DNA from: Proluteimonas luteida | Lineage (GTDB): Bacteria; Pseudomonadota; Gammaproteobacteria; Xanthomonadales; Xanthomonadaceae | Direction of reading: 5' to 3' | NCBI RefSeq assembly: GCF_021191695.1 | Contig: NZ_JAIWPT010000016.1 | Span: 41,304 to 105,303, forward strand | DNA: 64,000 nt | Shown: positions 38,925-51,167 of the stretch, in pieces | Layout: every line of letters starts with the position of its first letter | Position numbering within the stretch: position 1 is the first letter of the stretch | Program-made: the position numbers and the translations under genes | The notes under the pieces: model-generated | The model's database searches: none | Told to the model about the DNA's origin: nothing | Seen by the model: only the letters and a program-made list of their open reading frames with translations

Positions 38925-39503
38925 ATGTCCGAAGCCCATCTGTTCGCGATCGGCATCCTGCTGGCGTGGCTGGCCGGCATCCGGGTCTACCTGACCGTGT
39001 TCGGCATCGGCCTGGCGGGCGCGCTGGGCTGGCTCGACCTGCCGCCGGCACTGGCCGCGACCGAGTCGCCTTGGGTGCTGGGGGTATCCGGCGCACTGGC
39101 GCTGGTCGAGTTCTTCGCCGACAAGATCCCGGGCGTCGATTCGGGCTGGGACCTGCTGCAGACCCTGGCGCGGGTCCCCGCCGGCGCTTTCCTCGCCGCG
39201 GCCACGCTGTCGCCCGACGGCGATCTCGGCGCCGGCATGCTGGCGGCCGGCGCCGGCGTCGCCCTGACCAGCCACGTGCTCAAGGCCGGCTCGCGCCTGC
39301 TGCTCAACGCGTCGCCAGAACCTGTCAGCAATCTCGCGGCGTCGTCGACGGAAGACGTGGTGACGCTCTCGGCACTGGCGCTGGCATTCGCCTATCCATG
39401 GCTGGCGCTGGCGCTGGTGGTCGGCATCGGCCTGCTGTGCGCGCTGCTGCTGTGGTGGGTGCTGCGCCGCGTGTTCCGGCGCACGCCGGCGGTGGCCCGC
39501 TGA
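38925..39503 (+). CDS. DUF4126 integral membrane protein
   Basis: A 192-residue protein with five or six hydrophobic segments at about 5-30, 42-60, 82-105, 117-130, 142-160 and 165-185. The motif GIRVYLTVFGIGLAGALGWLDLP and VEFFADKIPGVDSGWD are typical of DUF4126. The ATG at 38925 follows GGGGGAG; an in-frame TTG at 38919 is less likely. The function is unknown. It precedes the signalling pair by 102 bp. Confidence 0.87.
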   Translation: MSEAHLFAIGILLAWLAGIRVYLTVFGIGLAGALGWLDLPPALAATESPWVLGVSGALALVEFFADKIPGVDSGWDLLQTLARVPAGAFLAAATLSPDGDLGAGMLAAGAGVALTSHVLKAGSRLLLNASPEPVSNLAASSTEDVVTLSALALAFAYPWLALALVVGIGLLCALLLWWVLRRVFRRTPAVAR

Positions 39504-39605
39504 TGGCCGCTCCCGCCGCCTGCCACGGCCCACCCGCACCCCGCGCACGCCATCCGGGCCAGCCCGAGTTGCCTGTTGTCCCGCATCCCGTCACAGTCAC
39601 CCCTT

Positions 39606-41432
39606 ATGTCCGAAGCCGACGCCCGCGACCGCGCTGACCGCGCCGAATTCCCGCCTGCCGGCTACTGGCGCCGCTGGGCCGCCGACGCCGCGCCCGCCGT
39701 GGCGCCGGTCGCCGATGCCGAGATCGAAACCGTGGCCGTGGCGAAGGCCGCGCCGGCGCCGGATGCCGGCGGCAGCGCCGAGGCGCCGGCGCGCGTGCTG
39801 ATCGTCGAGGACGATCCGAGCCAGGCACTGTTCGCCGAGAGCGTGCTCAGCGGCGCGGGCATGCGCACGCACGTGGTGCAGGTCGCGGGCGAGTTCATGG
39901 CCGCGGTCGAGCGCGTGCAGCCCGACCTGGTACTGATGGATCTGCACATGCCGGGCATGGACGGCGCCGAGCTGACGGCGCAGCTGCGCGCGCTGCCCGC
40001 GTACTCGCACATCCCGGTGGTGTTCCTGACCGGCGACATCGACCCGGACCGGCATTTCGAGGTGCTGGAGGCCGGCGCCGACGATTTCCTGACCAAGCCG
40101 GTGCGTCCGCGGCACCTGATCTCCGCGGTGCAGAACCGGCTGCAGCGCGCACGCACGTTGCGCGAAGCGGCCGAGGCCGGCCGGCATCCCCTCACCGGCC
40201 TCAACAGCCGCCTGCAGCTGCTGCAGCGGTTGACCGCGGCGATTCCCGCCCACCCGCAGGGCGTGGTGGCGTTCATCGAGATCGAAGGTATCGGCGCACT
40301 GCGCGACCGCTACGGCTATGCCGGCCTGGAATCGCTGCTGACAGACGCCAGCCGGCACATCCGCAAGCTGGTCGGCGACGCCACCGCGACCCGGCTCAAC
40401 GACACCACATTCCTGGTGTTCGCCCCGGATGTCGCGCGCGCCGGGCTGGACGACTGGGCGCGCGGCCTGCGCGACGCCATCGGCGGGCATGCCTTCCCGC
40501 TGGACGACCAGCGGATCCGGCTGCGCGCGCTGGTCGGCTACGCCGATCTCGCGCACGGCTACGGCGAACCCGGCGCGGCCCTCGCGGCGGCGGAGCAGGC
40601 GCTGCGCGAGGCGCGCGGCACGCCCGCGGGCATCGCCGCGCACGCGCCATCCGACACCCACGGCAACGACGCCCGGACCGCCTTCAGCCAGGACCTGCAC
40701 GGCGCACTGGCCGAGAACCGGATCGAACTGGCGTTCCAGCCGATCGTGGCGGTGGCCGGCGGCGACGAGGCCCAGTACCAGACCCTGATGCGGCTGCGCG
40801 GACGCGACGGCGAACTGCACCCGGCGGCGCGCGTCCTGCCGGCGGCCGAGACGGCCGGCCTGCTCGACGCGATCGACCGCCGCGTGCTGGAACTGGCGCT
40901 GGACACGCTGCAGGCGCGCCGGCAGGGCGGCCACGGCATGCGCCTGTTCGTGTCGCAGTCCTCGCGCAGCCTGATCGAACCCGGCCATGCGCAGTGGCTG
41001 CTCGCATCGCTGGCCGAGCGCGGGCTCGAGGGATCGTCGCTGGTCATCGACGTCCGCCAGGACGATGCGCTGATCCATGCGCTGGCGCTGCAGGAGTTCT
41101 GCGCGCAGATGGTGCCGGCCGGCGTGCAGCTGTGCCTGGGCCAGTACACCGCCGGCGACGAGGCCAACGCCCTGCTGGCGCAGCTGCCGCTGGGCTTCGT
41201 GCGGCTGTCGTCGCGCTACTCGCAGCATCTCGACGAGCCGAAGGTGCGCGACGAGATGCGCCTGTCGGTGGAGCGTGCGCATCGCCTCGGCCTGCAGGTG
41301 ATCGGCCAGCACGTCGAGGATGCGCAGGCCGCCGCGACGCTGTGGATGAGCGGCATCGACTTCATCCAGGGCAACCTGGTGCAGCGCGTCGATGGCGGGC
41401 TGGACTTCGACTTCCACCATTCGGTGCTCTGA
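39606..41432 (+). CDS. Response regulator with degenerate GGDEF and EAL domains
   Basis: A 608-residue protein. The receiver domain (about 62-180) is intact: IVEDDPS, the phosphoacceptor D in LVLMDLHMPG, and K in FLTKPVRPR. The GGDEF domain (about 190-345) lacks the GG(D/E)EF motif; LNDTTFLVF stands at that place. The EAL domain (about 360-600) has QTL in place of EAL, LGQY in place of DDFG, and GQHVED in place of the AEGVE glutamate. Neither synthesis nor cleavage of c-di-GMP is expected. It may bind c-di-GMP or a partner, like FimX or Filp in xanthomonads. It lies 3 nt before the hybrid kinase, so the two form one unit. Confidence 0.87.
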   Translation: MSEADARDRADRAEFPPAGYWRRWAADAAPAVAPVADAEIETVAVAKAAPAPDAGGSAEAPARVLIVEDDPSQALFAESVLSGAGMRTHVVQVAGEFMAAVERVQPDLVLMDLHMPGMDGAELTAQLRALPAYSHIPVVFLTGDIDPDRHFEVLEAGADDFLTKPVRPRHLISAVQNRLQRARTLREAAEAGRHPLTGLNSRLQLLQRLTAAIPAHPQGVVAFIEIEGIGALRDRYGYAGLESLLTDASRHIRKLVGDATATRLNDTTFLVFAPDVARAGLDDWARGLRDAIGGHAFPLDDQRIRLRALVGYADLAHGYGEPGAALAAAEQALREARGTPAGIAAHAPSDTHGNDARTAFSQDLHGALAENRIELAFQPIVAVAGGDEAQYQTLMRLRGRDGELHPAARVLPAAETAGLLDAIDRRVLELALDTLQARRQGGHGMRLFVSQSSRSLIEPGHAQWLLASLAERGLEGSSLVIDVRQDDALIHALALQEFCAQMVPAGVQLCLGQYTAGDEANALLAQLPLGFVRLSSRYSQHLDEPKVRDEMRLSVERAHRLGLQVIGQHVEDAQAAATLWMSGIDFIQGNLVQRVDGGLDFDFHHSVL

Positions 41433-41435
41433 CCC

Positions 41436-44087
<2,652 letters not shown>

Positions 44088-44154
44088 GACGCGCCCGCGC
44101 AACGGCCGCCTGGGCCGACCTGCACAAGGCCGGCGGTGAAGACCCGGACGGCGC

Positions 44155-44634
44155 TCAGTCGTCGTCGCTTTCCATCTGGCTCTGCAGGTAGTTCTCCACG
44201 CCGACGCGTTCGACCAGATCGAGCTGCGTTTCCAGCCAGTCGACGTGCTCTTCCTCGTTCTCGAGGATGTCGGCCAGCAGCTTGCGGCTGACGAAATCGC
44301 CGACCTGCTCGCAATGCTCGATCGCCTCGCGCAGCACCGGCAGGCCCTCCATCTCCAGGGCGAGGTCGCACTCCAGCAGTTCGACCGGCTGCTCGCCGAT
44401 GCGCAGCTTGCCCAGCGCCTGGAAGTTGGGCAGGCCTTCGAGGAACAGGATGCGCTCCGACAGGCTGTCGGCATGCTTCATCTCGTCGATCGATTCCTTG
44501 TACTCATGCCGCGCCAGCGCGTTGAGTCCCCAGTTCTTCAGCATCTTGGCGTGCAGGAAGTACTGGTTGATGGCGGTCAGCTCGTTGTACAGCACCTGGT
44601 TGAGGTAGCGGATGACCTGCGCGTCGCCCTTCAT
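44155..44634 (-). CDS. bfr: Bacterioferritin
   Basis: A 159-residue heme-containing iron-storage protein forming 24-mers. Ferroxidase ligands are seen at E18 ([14 protein letters not shown]), and E51 and H54 in [10 protein letters not shown], with M52 as heme ligand. Later ligands lie in [12 protein letters not shown]. Length and sequence fit Bfr, not DPS. It is followed on the same strand, upstream, by bfd. The 183 bp upstream to bfd show no clear Fur box. The converging hybrid kinase gene ends 67 bp away. Confidence 0.95.
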   Translation of the reverse strand: MKGDAQVIRYLNQVLYNELTAINQYFLHAKMLKNWGLNALARHEYKESIDEMKHADSLSERILFLEGLPNFQALGKLRIGEQPVELLECDLALEMEGLPVLREAIEHCEQVGDFVSRKLLADILENEEEHVDWLETQLDLVERVGVENYLQSQMESDDD

Positions 44635-44817
44635 GGGAATGCTCCGTATGTCGCGAATGCGGCCACTCTAGCGGCATGCGCGCGGGCATGACGGAACGCG
44701 AATCGTGCGCATTTTTCCCGCCGGCAGCGACCGGCACAGGCGCACGGCAGGGCAGCCGGAGCGGCGTGAGGGAAAACGCGGGAACCGGCGGCCCGGGGAT
44801 CGGGCGCGCGGAAACGG

Positions 44818-45036
44818 TCAGGCCGCCGAGGCGATCAGCGGGAATTCGTAGATGGCGCCGGCAGGCTGCGCCGGAGCGGCGTGGCTGCGCAGCAGATCGC
44901 CGGCCATGTCCAGGCAGCTGCCGCATGTCGCGCCGCAACCGGTGCGCATCGTCAGCTCGGACACCTCGCGGCAGCCGGCCGCGGCCGCCTGGCGGATCTG
45001 GGAATCGGTGACGCCGTTGCAGATGCAGACGAACAA
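44818..45036 (-). CDS. bfd: Bacterioferritin-associated ferredoxin
   Basis: A 72-residue 2Fe-2S protein that reduces iron in bacterioferritin so it can be released. Four cysteines, CICNGVTD and CGATCGSCL, are the cluster ligands, in the BFD domain pattern. TTG at 45036 after AGGA gives the usual length; an ATG at 45069 would add 11 residues. A Fur box lies at 45079-45097, so low iron should induce it. Its partner bfr is encoded next on the same strand. Confidence 0.88.
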   Translation of the reverse strand: MFVCICNGVTDSQIRQAAAAGCREVSELTMRTGCGATCGSCLDMAGDLLRSHAAPAQPAGAIYEFPLIASAA

Positions 45037-45078
45037 GGCGGAAATCCTGGCTGCGGAGCGCGGAGCCATATTCCGACA

Positions 45079-45097
45079 CAAACGAGAATCATTGTCA
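45079..45097 (-). promoter_or_regulatory. Probable Fur box upstream of bfd
   Basis: The minus strand reads GACAATGATTCTCGTTTG, a good match to the 19-bp Fur consensus GATAATGATAATCATTATC, especially in its AATGAT half. It lies about 43 bp before the TTG of bfd, in the gap between rppH and bfd. Iron-bound Fur should repress bfd here. In many bacteria bfd is induced by iron starvation. Confidence 0.65.
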
Positions 45098-45109
45098 AAC
45101 GAGAACCGT

Positions 45110-45712
45110 TCAGCTGACGCTGCCGTCGCGGTCGCGCCCCTTGCCGTCGGCCGGGCGCGGCCGGCTGCGCCGCTGCGCCCCGAAACGACTGCGCGCGCGC
45201 GCCTCGATGGTCGCCTGCGGGATCGCCTGGTGCCCGGCGATCTGCCGCGCGAACGGCGCCAGATGCAGCAGCGCGCTGGTGTAGACCCCGCGCTTGAACA
45301 TCACCACATGCTCGAGCGGGTACCAGAAATCGACCCAGCGCCAGTGGTCGAACTCCGGCTTGTCGGTCAGGTCGAGGCGCAGGTGGGCCTCGTCGCCGAC
45401 GAACTGCAGCAGGAACCAGACCTGCTTCTGGCCGACGCAGACGATGCGGTCGTTGCGCCGGATCGCCCGCTGCGGCAGCCGGTAGCGCAGCCAGCCGGGG
45501 GTCGCCCCGAGCACGGCGACGTGCTCGGGCAGCAGCCCGGTCTCCTCGCGCAGTTCCCGGTACATCGCCTCGAGCGGCGTCTCGTCGGTATTCATCCCGC
45601 CCTGCGGGAACTGCCAGCCATCACGCCGTACACGCCGCGCCCAGAAGACGCGACCGTCCGGGCGCATCAGCACGATGCCGACATTGGGCCTGAACCCGTC
45701 CGGATCGATCAC
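45110..45712 (-). CDS. rppH: RNA pyrophosphohydrolase
   Basis: A 200-residue Nudix enzyme that removes pyrophosphate from 5' ends of mRNA and so starts decay. It begins [16 protein letters not shown] with [17 protein letters not shown], and the Nudix box [20 protein letters not shown] follows. A basic C-terminal tail ([21 protein letters not shown]) extends beyond the domain and could bind RNA. The start is GTG at 45712. It lies upstream of bfd on the same strand. The 252 bp upstream to the tRNA-Met end hold a terminator and no gene. Confidence 0.93.
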   Translation of the reverse strand: MIDPDGFRPNVGIVLMRPDGRVFWARRVRRDGWQFPQGGMNTDETPLEAMYRELREETGLLPEHVAVLGATPGWLRYRLPQRAIRRNDRIVCVGQKQVWFLLQFVGDEAHLRLDLTDKPEFDHWRWVDFWYPLEHVVMFKRGVYTSALLHLAPFARQIAGHQAIPQATIEARARSRFGAQRRSRPRPADGKGRDRDGSVS

Positions 45713-45924
45713 GATGCGGACTCCTAATTCGATTGACTTGCGTCACTGTCCCCGACTCTGCCACGGGGATGGCAGCGGGACAAGCGCCACCGACGCAGCC
45801 GCTACCCGTGCATCAGGACCCGGCAGCAGGTGCCCCGCACCTGCCCCACGGTGGACCGAAACACGGCGCCCCGGGGGGGGCGCGGAGGGAATCCCATGCT
45901 GCTTCAACGACACGGACAGGCACG

Positions 45925-45951
45925 AAAAACCCGCCAGCCGGCGGGTTTTTT
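45925..45951 (-). terminator. Intrinsic terminator after tRNA-Met
   Basis: A perfect stem of AAAAACCCGCC and GGCGGGTTTTTT with an AGCC loop. On the minus strand it follows the tRNA-Met gene at 14 bp and ends with a T-run. Symmetry also gives T-runs on the other strand, so it could end transcripts in both directions. Confidence 0.85.
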
Positions 45952-45964
45952 CAATAATTCAAAT

Positions 45965-46041
45965 TGGTGGCTATGGGTGGACTCGAACCACCGACCCCAG
46001 CATTATGAGTGCTGTGCTCTAACCGGCTGAGCTACATAGCC
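45965..46041 (-). tRNA. tRNA-Met(CAT), elongator
   Basis: A 77-nt cloverleaf with GGCTATG acceptor, D-arm GCTCAGCCGGTTAGAGC, anticodon arm CAGCA CTCATAA TGCTG, T-arm GTGGTTCGAGTCCAC and encoded CCA. The first pair G-C and the sequence are like E. coli metT and metU, so it is the elongator type. It is followed by a strong terminator. Confidence 0.93.
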
Positions 46042-46147
46042 ATCGGTCGTGCGGGCATCGCCGCGACGAGCCGCGCATTTTGCTATCCCGCCGGCCCCGC
46101 GTCAATCCGGGGCCGGGATGCTTCCGCCGCCCGGCGGGCGCGGGACC

Positions 46148-48370
46148 TCAGCGCGCGGCCGGGGCGCCGGCGTCGACACCCAGCTGGTCGAGCATGAACG
46201 CGTACATCTCGGCGGACTCGCGGAAGCGGCGGAAACGGCCCGACTTGCCGCCGTGGCCGGCCTCCATGTTGGTGCGGAATACCAGCGGGTGGCTGCCGGT
46301 GTCGAGGTCGCGCAGCCGGGCGACGTACTTGGCCGGCTCCCAGTACTGCACCTGCGAGTCCCACAGGCCGGTGCCGACGAACATCGCCGGGTAGGCTTGG
46401 GCACGCAGGTTGTCGTAGGGCGAGTACTGCACGATGTAGTCGTAGTACTCCTTCTGCTCCGGGTTGCCCCACTCGTCGTACTCGTTGGTGGTCAGCGGGA
46501 TGCTGGGGTCGAGCATCGTCGTGACCACGTCGACGAACGGCACCTGCGACAGGATCACCCGGTACTTGTCCGGCGCCATGTTCGAGATCGCGCCCATCAG
46601 CAGGCCGCCGGCGCTGCCGCCGTAGGCGGCGACGCGGTCGGGCGCGGCGTAGCCCAGCCGGACCAGGTCGTCGGTGACGTCGATGAAGTCGGTGAAGGTG
46701 TTCTGCTTGTTGAGCAGCTTGCCGTCGTCGTACCAGGCGCGGCCCATCTCCTCGCCGCCGCGGATGTGGGCGATCGCGTAGACCATGCCGCGGTCGAGCA
46801 GGCTGACGTTGGTGACGGAGAAACCCGGGTCCATCGACGCGCCATAGCTGCCGTAGCCGTACTGCAGCAGCGCGGCGGTGCCGTCCTTGACGAAGCCCTT
46901 GCGGTAGACCAGCGACACCGGGACGCGCTTGCCGTCGCGCGCGGTGGTCCACACGCGCTCGGTCACGTACTGCGACGGGTCGTAGCCGATGACCGGCTGC
47001 TGCTTGAGCTCGCGACGCTCGCCGGTCGTCACGTTGACCTCGTAGGTGGTCGCCGGCGTGGTCAGCGAGGTGTAGCTGTAGCGCAGCCAGTCCGTATCGT
47101 GTTCGGAGTTGGTCGACAGGCCCATCGAATACGCGGGCTCGTCGGCCTGCACGAAGGTGTCGCTGCCGTCGGCCTTGAGCACGCGCACGCGCTCGAGCGC
47201 GTCGGAGCGTTCGCCGATCGCGGTGAAGCCGTCGAACAGTTCGAAGCCCTCGATGTAGACGTCGTCGCGGTGGGCGATCCAGTCCTGCCACTGCGCGCGC
47301 GAGGTCGCGTCGCTGGGCGCGGTGACCAGCTTGAAGTTGGTCGCCGGTGCACCATCGGCAGCGGGGGCGTTGGTGCGGATGACCCAGCGGCCGCCGTGGT
47401 GGTCGGCGTCGTACTCGACGTCGCGGGCGCGCGGGGCGAGCACGGTGAACGCCGCCGGGTCCGCGGCCGGGGCGTAGCGGTATTCGCTGGAGACGGTGCT
47501 GCTGACGCCGATGACGATGAAGCGGTCGTCGCGGGTGCGGCCGATGCCCATGTAGAAGCTGTCGTCGCCCTCCTCGTAGACCAGCGCGTCGTCGGCGACC
47601 GGGGTGCCGAGCACGTGCTTCTTCACCCGCACGGTCAGCAGCGTGTCCGGGTCGTTCTCGACGTAGAACAGCGTGCGGTTGTCGTCGGCCCAGACCAGGT
47701 TCGACGACACGCCGGCAATCGTCTCCGGGAAGATCTCTCCGGTCTGCAGGTCGAGGAAGCGGATCGTGTACTGGCGGCGGCCGTTGGTGTCGTCGGCGTA
47801 GGCGAGGATGCGGTTGTCCGGGCTGACCTCCCAGTTGCCGACGGCGTAGTAGTCCTTGCCGTCGGCGAGGATGTTGACGTCGAGCAGCACCTGCTCGCCG
47901 GCGAAGTCGCCGGCCTCGTTGGCGGCCTGGATCGACAGCGCGTCGACGCCGGCCGCGTCGGGGCGGCGGGCATGCACCGGATAGTCCTTGCCGGTCTCGA
48001 AGCGCGAGTAGTACCAGAAGCCGCGCTCGCGGTACGGCACCGAGCTGTCGTCCTGCTTGATGCGGCCGACGATCTCGCCGTAGAGCGCGTCCTCCAGCGG
48101 CTTGAGCGGCGCCATCACCGCGTCGGCGTAGGCGTTCTCGGCATTGAGGTAGGCCAGCATCGCCGCGTCCTCGCGCTTGTCGTCGCGCAGCCAGTAGTAC
48201 GGGTCCTCGCGCGTGGCGCCGTGCGGCGCGGTGACGGTGTGCGGGCGCTGCTCGACATCGGGCGGCACCGGCAGGGCGGCAAGGACGGTGGTCGGAACGG
48301 TCATCAGGCTCAGGCTCGTCAGGATCGGCGCGGCCAGCAGGGCCGCCGCGCGGGGAAAGGTCGTCTTCAT
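46148..48370 (-). CDS. ptrB: Exported S9A oligopeptidase, protease II type
   Basis: A 740-residue serine peptidase with an N-terminal signal sequence (MKTTFPRAAALLAAPILTSL), so it is periplasmic unlike E. coli PtrB. A seven-bladed propeller (about 80-430) starts PYYWLRDDK. The catalytic domain has GYDPSQYVTERVWTTARDG, then GGSAGGLLMGAISN with the Ser, and EAGHGGKSGRF with the His; the Asp lies between them. Protease II enzymes cleave after Arg and Lys in short peptides. It is followed 73 bp upstream by a second S9 gene on the same strand. Confidence 0.92.
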   Translation of the reverse strand: MKTTFPRAAALLAAPILTSLSLMTVPTTVLAALPVPPDVEQRPHTVTAPHGATREDPYYWLRDDKREDAAMLAYLNAENAYADAVMAPLKPLEDALYGEIVGRIKQDDSSVPYRERGFWYYSRFETGKDYPVHARRPDAAGVDALSIQAANEAGDFAGEQVLLDVNILADGKDYYAVGNWEVSPDNRILAYADDTNGRRQYTIRFLDLQTGEIFPETIAGVSSNLVWADDNRTLFYVENDPDTLLTVRVKKHVLGTPVADDALVYEEGDDSFYMGIGRTRDDRFIVIGVSSTVSSEYRYAPAADPAAFTVLAPRARDVEYDADHHGGRWVIRTNAPAADGAPATNFKLVTAPSDATSRAQWQDWIAHRDDVYIEGFELFDGFTAIGERSDALERVRVLKADGSDTFVQADEPAYSMGLSTNSEHDTDWLRYSYTSLTTPATTYEVNVTTGERRELKQQPVIGYDPSQYVTERVWTTARDGKRVPVSLVYRKGFVKDGTAALLQYGYGSYGASMDPGFSVTNVSLLDRGMVYAIAHIRGGEEMGRAWYDDGKLLNKQNTFTDFIDVTDDLVRLGYAAPDRVAAYGGSAGGLLMGAISNMAPDKYRVILSQVPFVDVVTTMLDPSIPLTTNEYDEWGNPEQKEYYDYIVQYSPYDNLRAQAYPAMFVGTGLWDSQVQYWEPAKYVARLRDLDTGSHPLVFRTNMEAGHGGKSGRFRRFRESAEMYAFMLDQLGVDAGAPAAR

Positions 48371-48443
48371 CGATGGGTCCATGCGCTGCGCGTGCAACGG
48401 CGGGAGGAACGCCGGCCGCGGCGGCGGCCGGCGACGGGTGGGA

Positions 48444-50600
48444 TCACTTGCCCAGCTGCTGCCACAGGAACGTCAGGTACAGCGCGTCCATGTGCGCGGC
48501 CTGGCGGTTGTTCGCCGCGCCGCCGTGGCCGCCTTCGATGTTCTCGTAGTAGCGCACGTCCTTCCCGGCCTCGGACATCTTCGCCATCATCTTGCGGGCA
48601 TGTCCGGGATGCACGCGGTCGTCGCGCGTGGAGGTCAGCAGGATCGTCGGCGGGTATTCCTTCGCCGGGTCGAACAGGTGGTAGGGCGAGAACTCCTGGA
48701 TGAACTGCCAGTCGGCGGTATCCGGGTTGCCGTACTCGGCCATCCACGAGGCGCCGGCCAGCAGCTTGTGGTAGCGCTGCATGTCGAGCAGCGGCACCTG
48801 GATCACCACCGCGCCGAACAGCTCCGGATACTGGGTCAGCATGTTGCCGGTCAGCAGGCCGCCGTTGCTGCCGCCGCGCACGCCCAGGTGCGCCGGCGAG
48901 GTGATGTTGCGCGCGATCAGGTCCTGCGCGACCGCGGCGAAGTCCTCGTAGGCCTTGTGCCGGTTCTGCTTGAGCGCCGCCTGGTGCCAGCGCGGGCCGT
49001 ACTCGCCGCCGCCGCGGATGTTGGCGACCGCGTACACGCCGCCCTTCTCCAGCCAGCCCTTGCCGATGCCGCCCGAATAGCCCGGGGTCAGCGAGATCTC
49101 GAAGCCGCCGTAGCCGTAGAGCAGGGTCGGGTTGCTGCCGTCGAGCACCAGGTCCTTCGGCCGCACCAGGAAGTACGGCACGCGGGTGCCGTCCTTCGAC
49201 GTGGCGAAGTGCTGTTCGACCTCGTGCCTGGACGCGTCGAAGAACGTCGGCATGGTCTTGAGCACTTCGGGCGCGGCGTCGCTGCCGATCTCGGCCAGCA
49301 TCAGCGTGCTGGGAGTGAGGAAGTCGGTCACCGTCATCCACAGCGCGTCGGACTCGTCGCTGTCGACCGCGGCCACGGCCACCGTGCCCAGTTCCGGCAC
49401 GCCGGCCAGCGCGCTGCGTGTCCAGCCATCGGCGCCCGGGGTCAGCACCGTGAGCCGGTTCTTGACGTCTTCGAGCACGTTGACGACGAGGTGGTTCTTC
49501 GTCCAGGTCGCACCGGCCAGCGATGTGGTCTCGGTCGGCTCGAACAGCACGTCGAACTCGCGCTTGCCGGCGAGGTAGTCGTCGAACTTCGCCACCAGCA
49601 GCGCGCCGGCCGGATAGGTCGTGCCGGCGACGGTCCAGGGCTCGCGCAGTTCCAGCATCAGCCATTCGCGGTGCGCGGACTTGTTGGCCGAGTTCGGTGC
49701 GTCGATCTTGGTCAGTGCGCCGGACGCTCCTGCGCATCCTGCGCCCGCGCCACTCGCACATCCATGTGCATCGTCGCCGTTACGCAGATACAGCTCGTCG
49801 TTGTAGAAGGCCAGCGTGCGGCTGACGAAATCGCGCTCGAAGCCGGGCGTGTCGTCGTGGATCGCGGCGATGTACATGTCATCGGGCTGGCCCTCGTAGA
49901 CCAGCGTGGCCTGGTCCATCGACTGGCCGCGCGCCAGCTGCTTGACGATGCGCGGATAGCCCGAGCTGGTCAGCGAGCCGTCGCCGAAATCGGTGTAGAC
50001 GTAGACGTTGTCCTGGTCGATCCAGCCCAGCCCGCCCTTGGCCTCGTCGCGGAAGAAGCCACCGTCGACCCAGGTCTTGGTCGAGAGGTCGAACTCGCGG
50101 GTGACGTCGGCATCGGCGCCGCCGCGCGACAGCGCGATCAGGCAGCGCGTGTAGGCCGGGCGCAGGCAGCTGGCGCCGTGCCAGACCCAGTTCTCGCCCT
50201 CGGCCGCGTTCAGCGCATCGAGGTCGAGCACGGTCTCCCACTGCGGCTGCGGCTTGCGGTATTCCTCGAGCGTGGTGCGGCGCCAGATGCCGCGCTCGTG
50301 GTTCCTGTCGCGCCAGAAGTTGTAGTACCAGTCGCCCTGCTTGTAGACGCCGGGGATCTTGTCGTCGGAGTCGTAGATCGCCAGCAGGTCGGCCTCGAGC
50401 TGCTTGAACTCGGGGGTCTCGGCCAGTTCGGCCTCGGACTTGGCGTTCTGCGCGCGGACCCAGTCCAGCGCCTTCTCGTCGGTGACGGCTTCGAGCCACT
50501 GGTGGGGATCGTTCACGGCGGCCTCCTGGGCATGTGCGGCGCCCATCGACAGGCCGGCGCTGATGCCGACGGCGAGACAGAGCTTGGACAACGGGGACAT
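48444..50600 (-). CDS. Exported prolyl oligopeptidase-family peptidase
   Basis: A 718-residue S9A peptidase. A signal peptide (MSPLSKLCLAVGISAGLSMGAAHA) precedes the propeller, with DPHQWLEAVTDEKALDWVRA as the start typical of the group. The catalytic Ser is in GGSNGGLLTGNML, the Asp in TSTRDDRVHPGHA, and the His in IEGGHGGAANN. A glycine, alanine and cysteine-rich insert (DDAHGCASGAGAGCAG) lies near residue 280. It should cut after proline or related residues in short peptides. Two such genes side by side suggest a shared role in peptide use. Confidence 0.92.
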   Translation of the reverse strand: MSPLSKLCLAVGISAGLSMGAAHAQEAAVNDPHQWLEAVTDEKALDWVRAQNAKSEAELAETPEFKQLEADLLAIYDSDDKIPGVYKQGDWYYNFWRDRNHERGIWRRTTLEEYRKPQPQWETVLDLDALNAAEGENWVWHGASCLRPAYTRCLIALSRGGADADVTREFDLSTKTWVDGGFFRDEAKGGLGWIDQDNVYVYTDFGDGSLTSSGYPRIVKQLARGQSMDQATLVYEGQPDDMYIAAIHDDTPGFERDFVSRTLAFYNDELYLRNGDDAHGCASGAGAGCAGASGALTKIDAPNSANKSAHREWLMLELREPWTVAGTTYPAGALLVAKFDDYLAGKREFDVLFEPTETTSLAGATWTKNHLVVNVLEDVKNRLTVLTPGADGWTRSALAGVPELGTVAVAAVDSDESDALWMTVTDFLTPSTLMLAEIGSDAAPEVLKTMPTFFDASRHEVEQHFATSKDGTRVPYFLVRPKDLVLDGSNPTLLYGYGGFEISLTPGYSGGIGKGWLEKGGVYAVANIRGGGEYGPRWHQAALKQNRHKAYEDFAAVAQDLIARNITSPAHLGVRGGSNGGLLTGNMLTQYPELFGAVVIQVPLLDMQRYHKLLAGASWMAEYGNPDTADWQFIQEFSPYHLFDPAKEYPPTILLTSTRDDRVHPGHARKMMAKMSEAGKDVRYYENIEGGHGGAANNRQAAHMDALYLTFLWQQLGK

Positions 50601-50693
50601 GGCGACTCCGGCGGGCGCGGTGGGGTGACCGCCAACGCTAGCACGCCGCGCCCCACCCGGCCGCGTGACCAAAGTCACGCGCCCCCGGGAGCC

Positions 50694-51059
50694 TCAGCGC
50701 AAGCCGGTCAGCAGCCCCGCTGCCGCCAGCACCCTGCCCGCCAGCACCCTGCCCGCCACGCCCGGTCGCCTGCGCCTGGCCGGCCGGCGCGTGGCCTGGG
50801 CCGCAGCAGGGCCTGGCCGACGCCGCCGCGGAACCGCTGACGAGGCCGGTCCGCGGCGGCGTGGCAGGCGAAGCAGGCACAACGTGGCCCAGGCGGCCGC
50901 CGGCAGGCCGAGCAGCCACATCGGCGCCGGCCCGAGCGCGCCCGCGCCGCTGCGCGCGGCCGGGAACGACAACAGCGCGACAGCGCCCAGGAACAGCAGC
51001 CCGAGCAGCGCAGCGCCGAGCAGGCGGCGGTCGTCGGTGGCGGATTCGATCGTCGACAT
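50694..51059 (-). CDS. Small membrane protein of unknown function
   Basis: A 121-residue protein with two hydrophobic stretches at about 14-33 and 43-63. The C-terminal half is rich in arginine and alanine (LRLPRRRGPASSAVPRRRRP) and contains a 15-bp tandem duplication at 50725-50754 that encodes GRVLAGRVLA. The start MSTIESATDD looks normal. The odd tail may mean that only the first 65 residues are conserved. Low confidence beyond the membrane part. Confidence 0.5.
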   Translation of the reverse strand: MSTIESATDDRRLLGAALLGLLFLGAVALLSFPAARSGAGALGPAPMWLLGLPAAAWATLCLLRLPRRRGPASSAVPRRRRPGPAAAQATRRPARRRRPGVAGRVLAGRVLAAAGLLTGLR

Positions 51060-51167
51060 CGGGAAGACCTCGCGGCAGGCCCGGAGCGGGCATGGGGCGA
51101 GTCTGTCGGGCCGTCATCTCACAGGCTGCGACCCTGCGCATGGCGCGCCGCAGACCAGCGGATCACC

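Noticed and set aside
45870..45890. Run of eight G residues before the tRNA-Met terminator
   Set aside because: Intergenic and not tied to any reading frame; could be a sequencing artefact or a simple low-complexity run.
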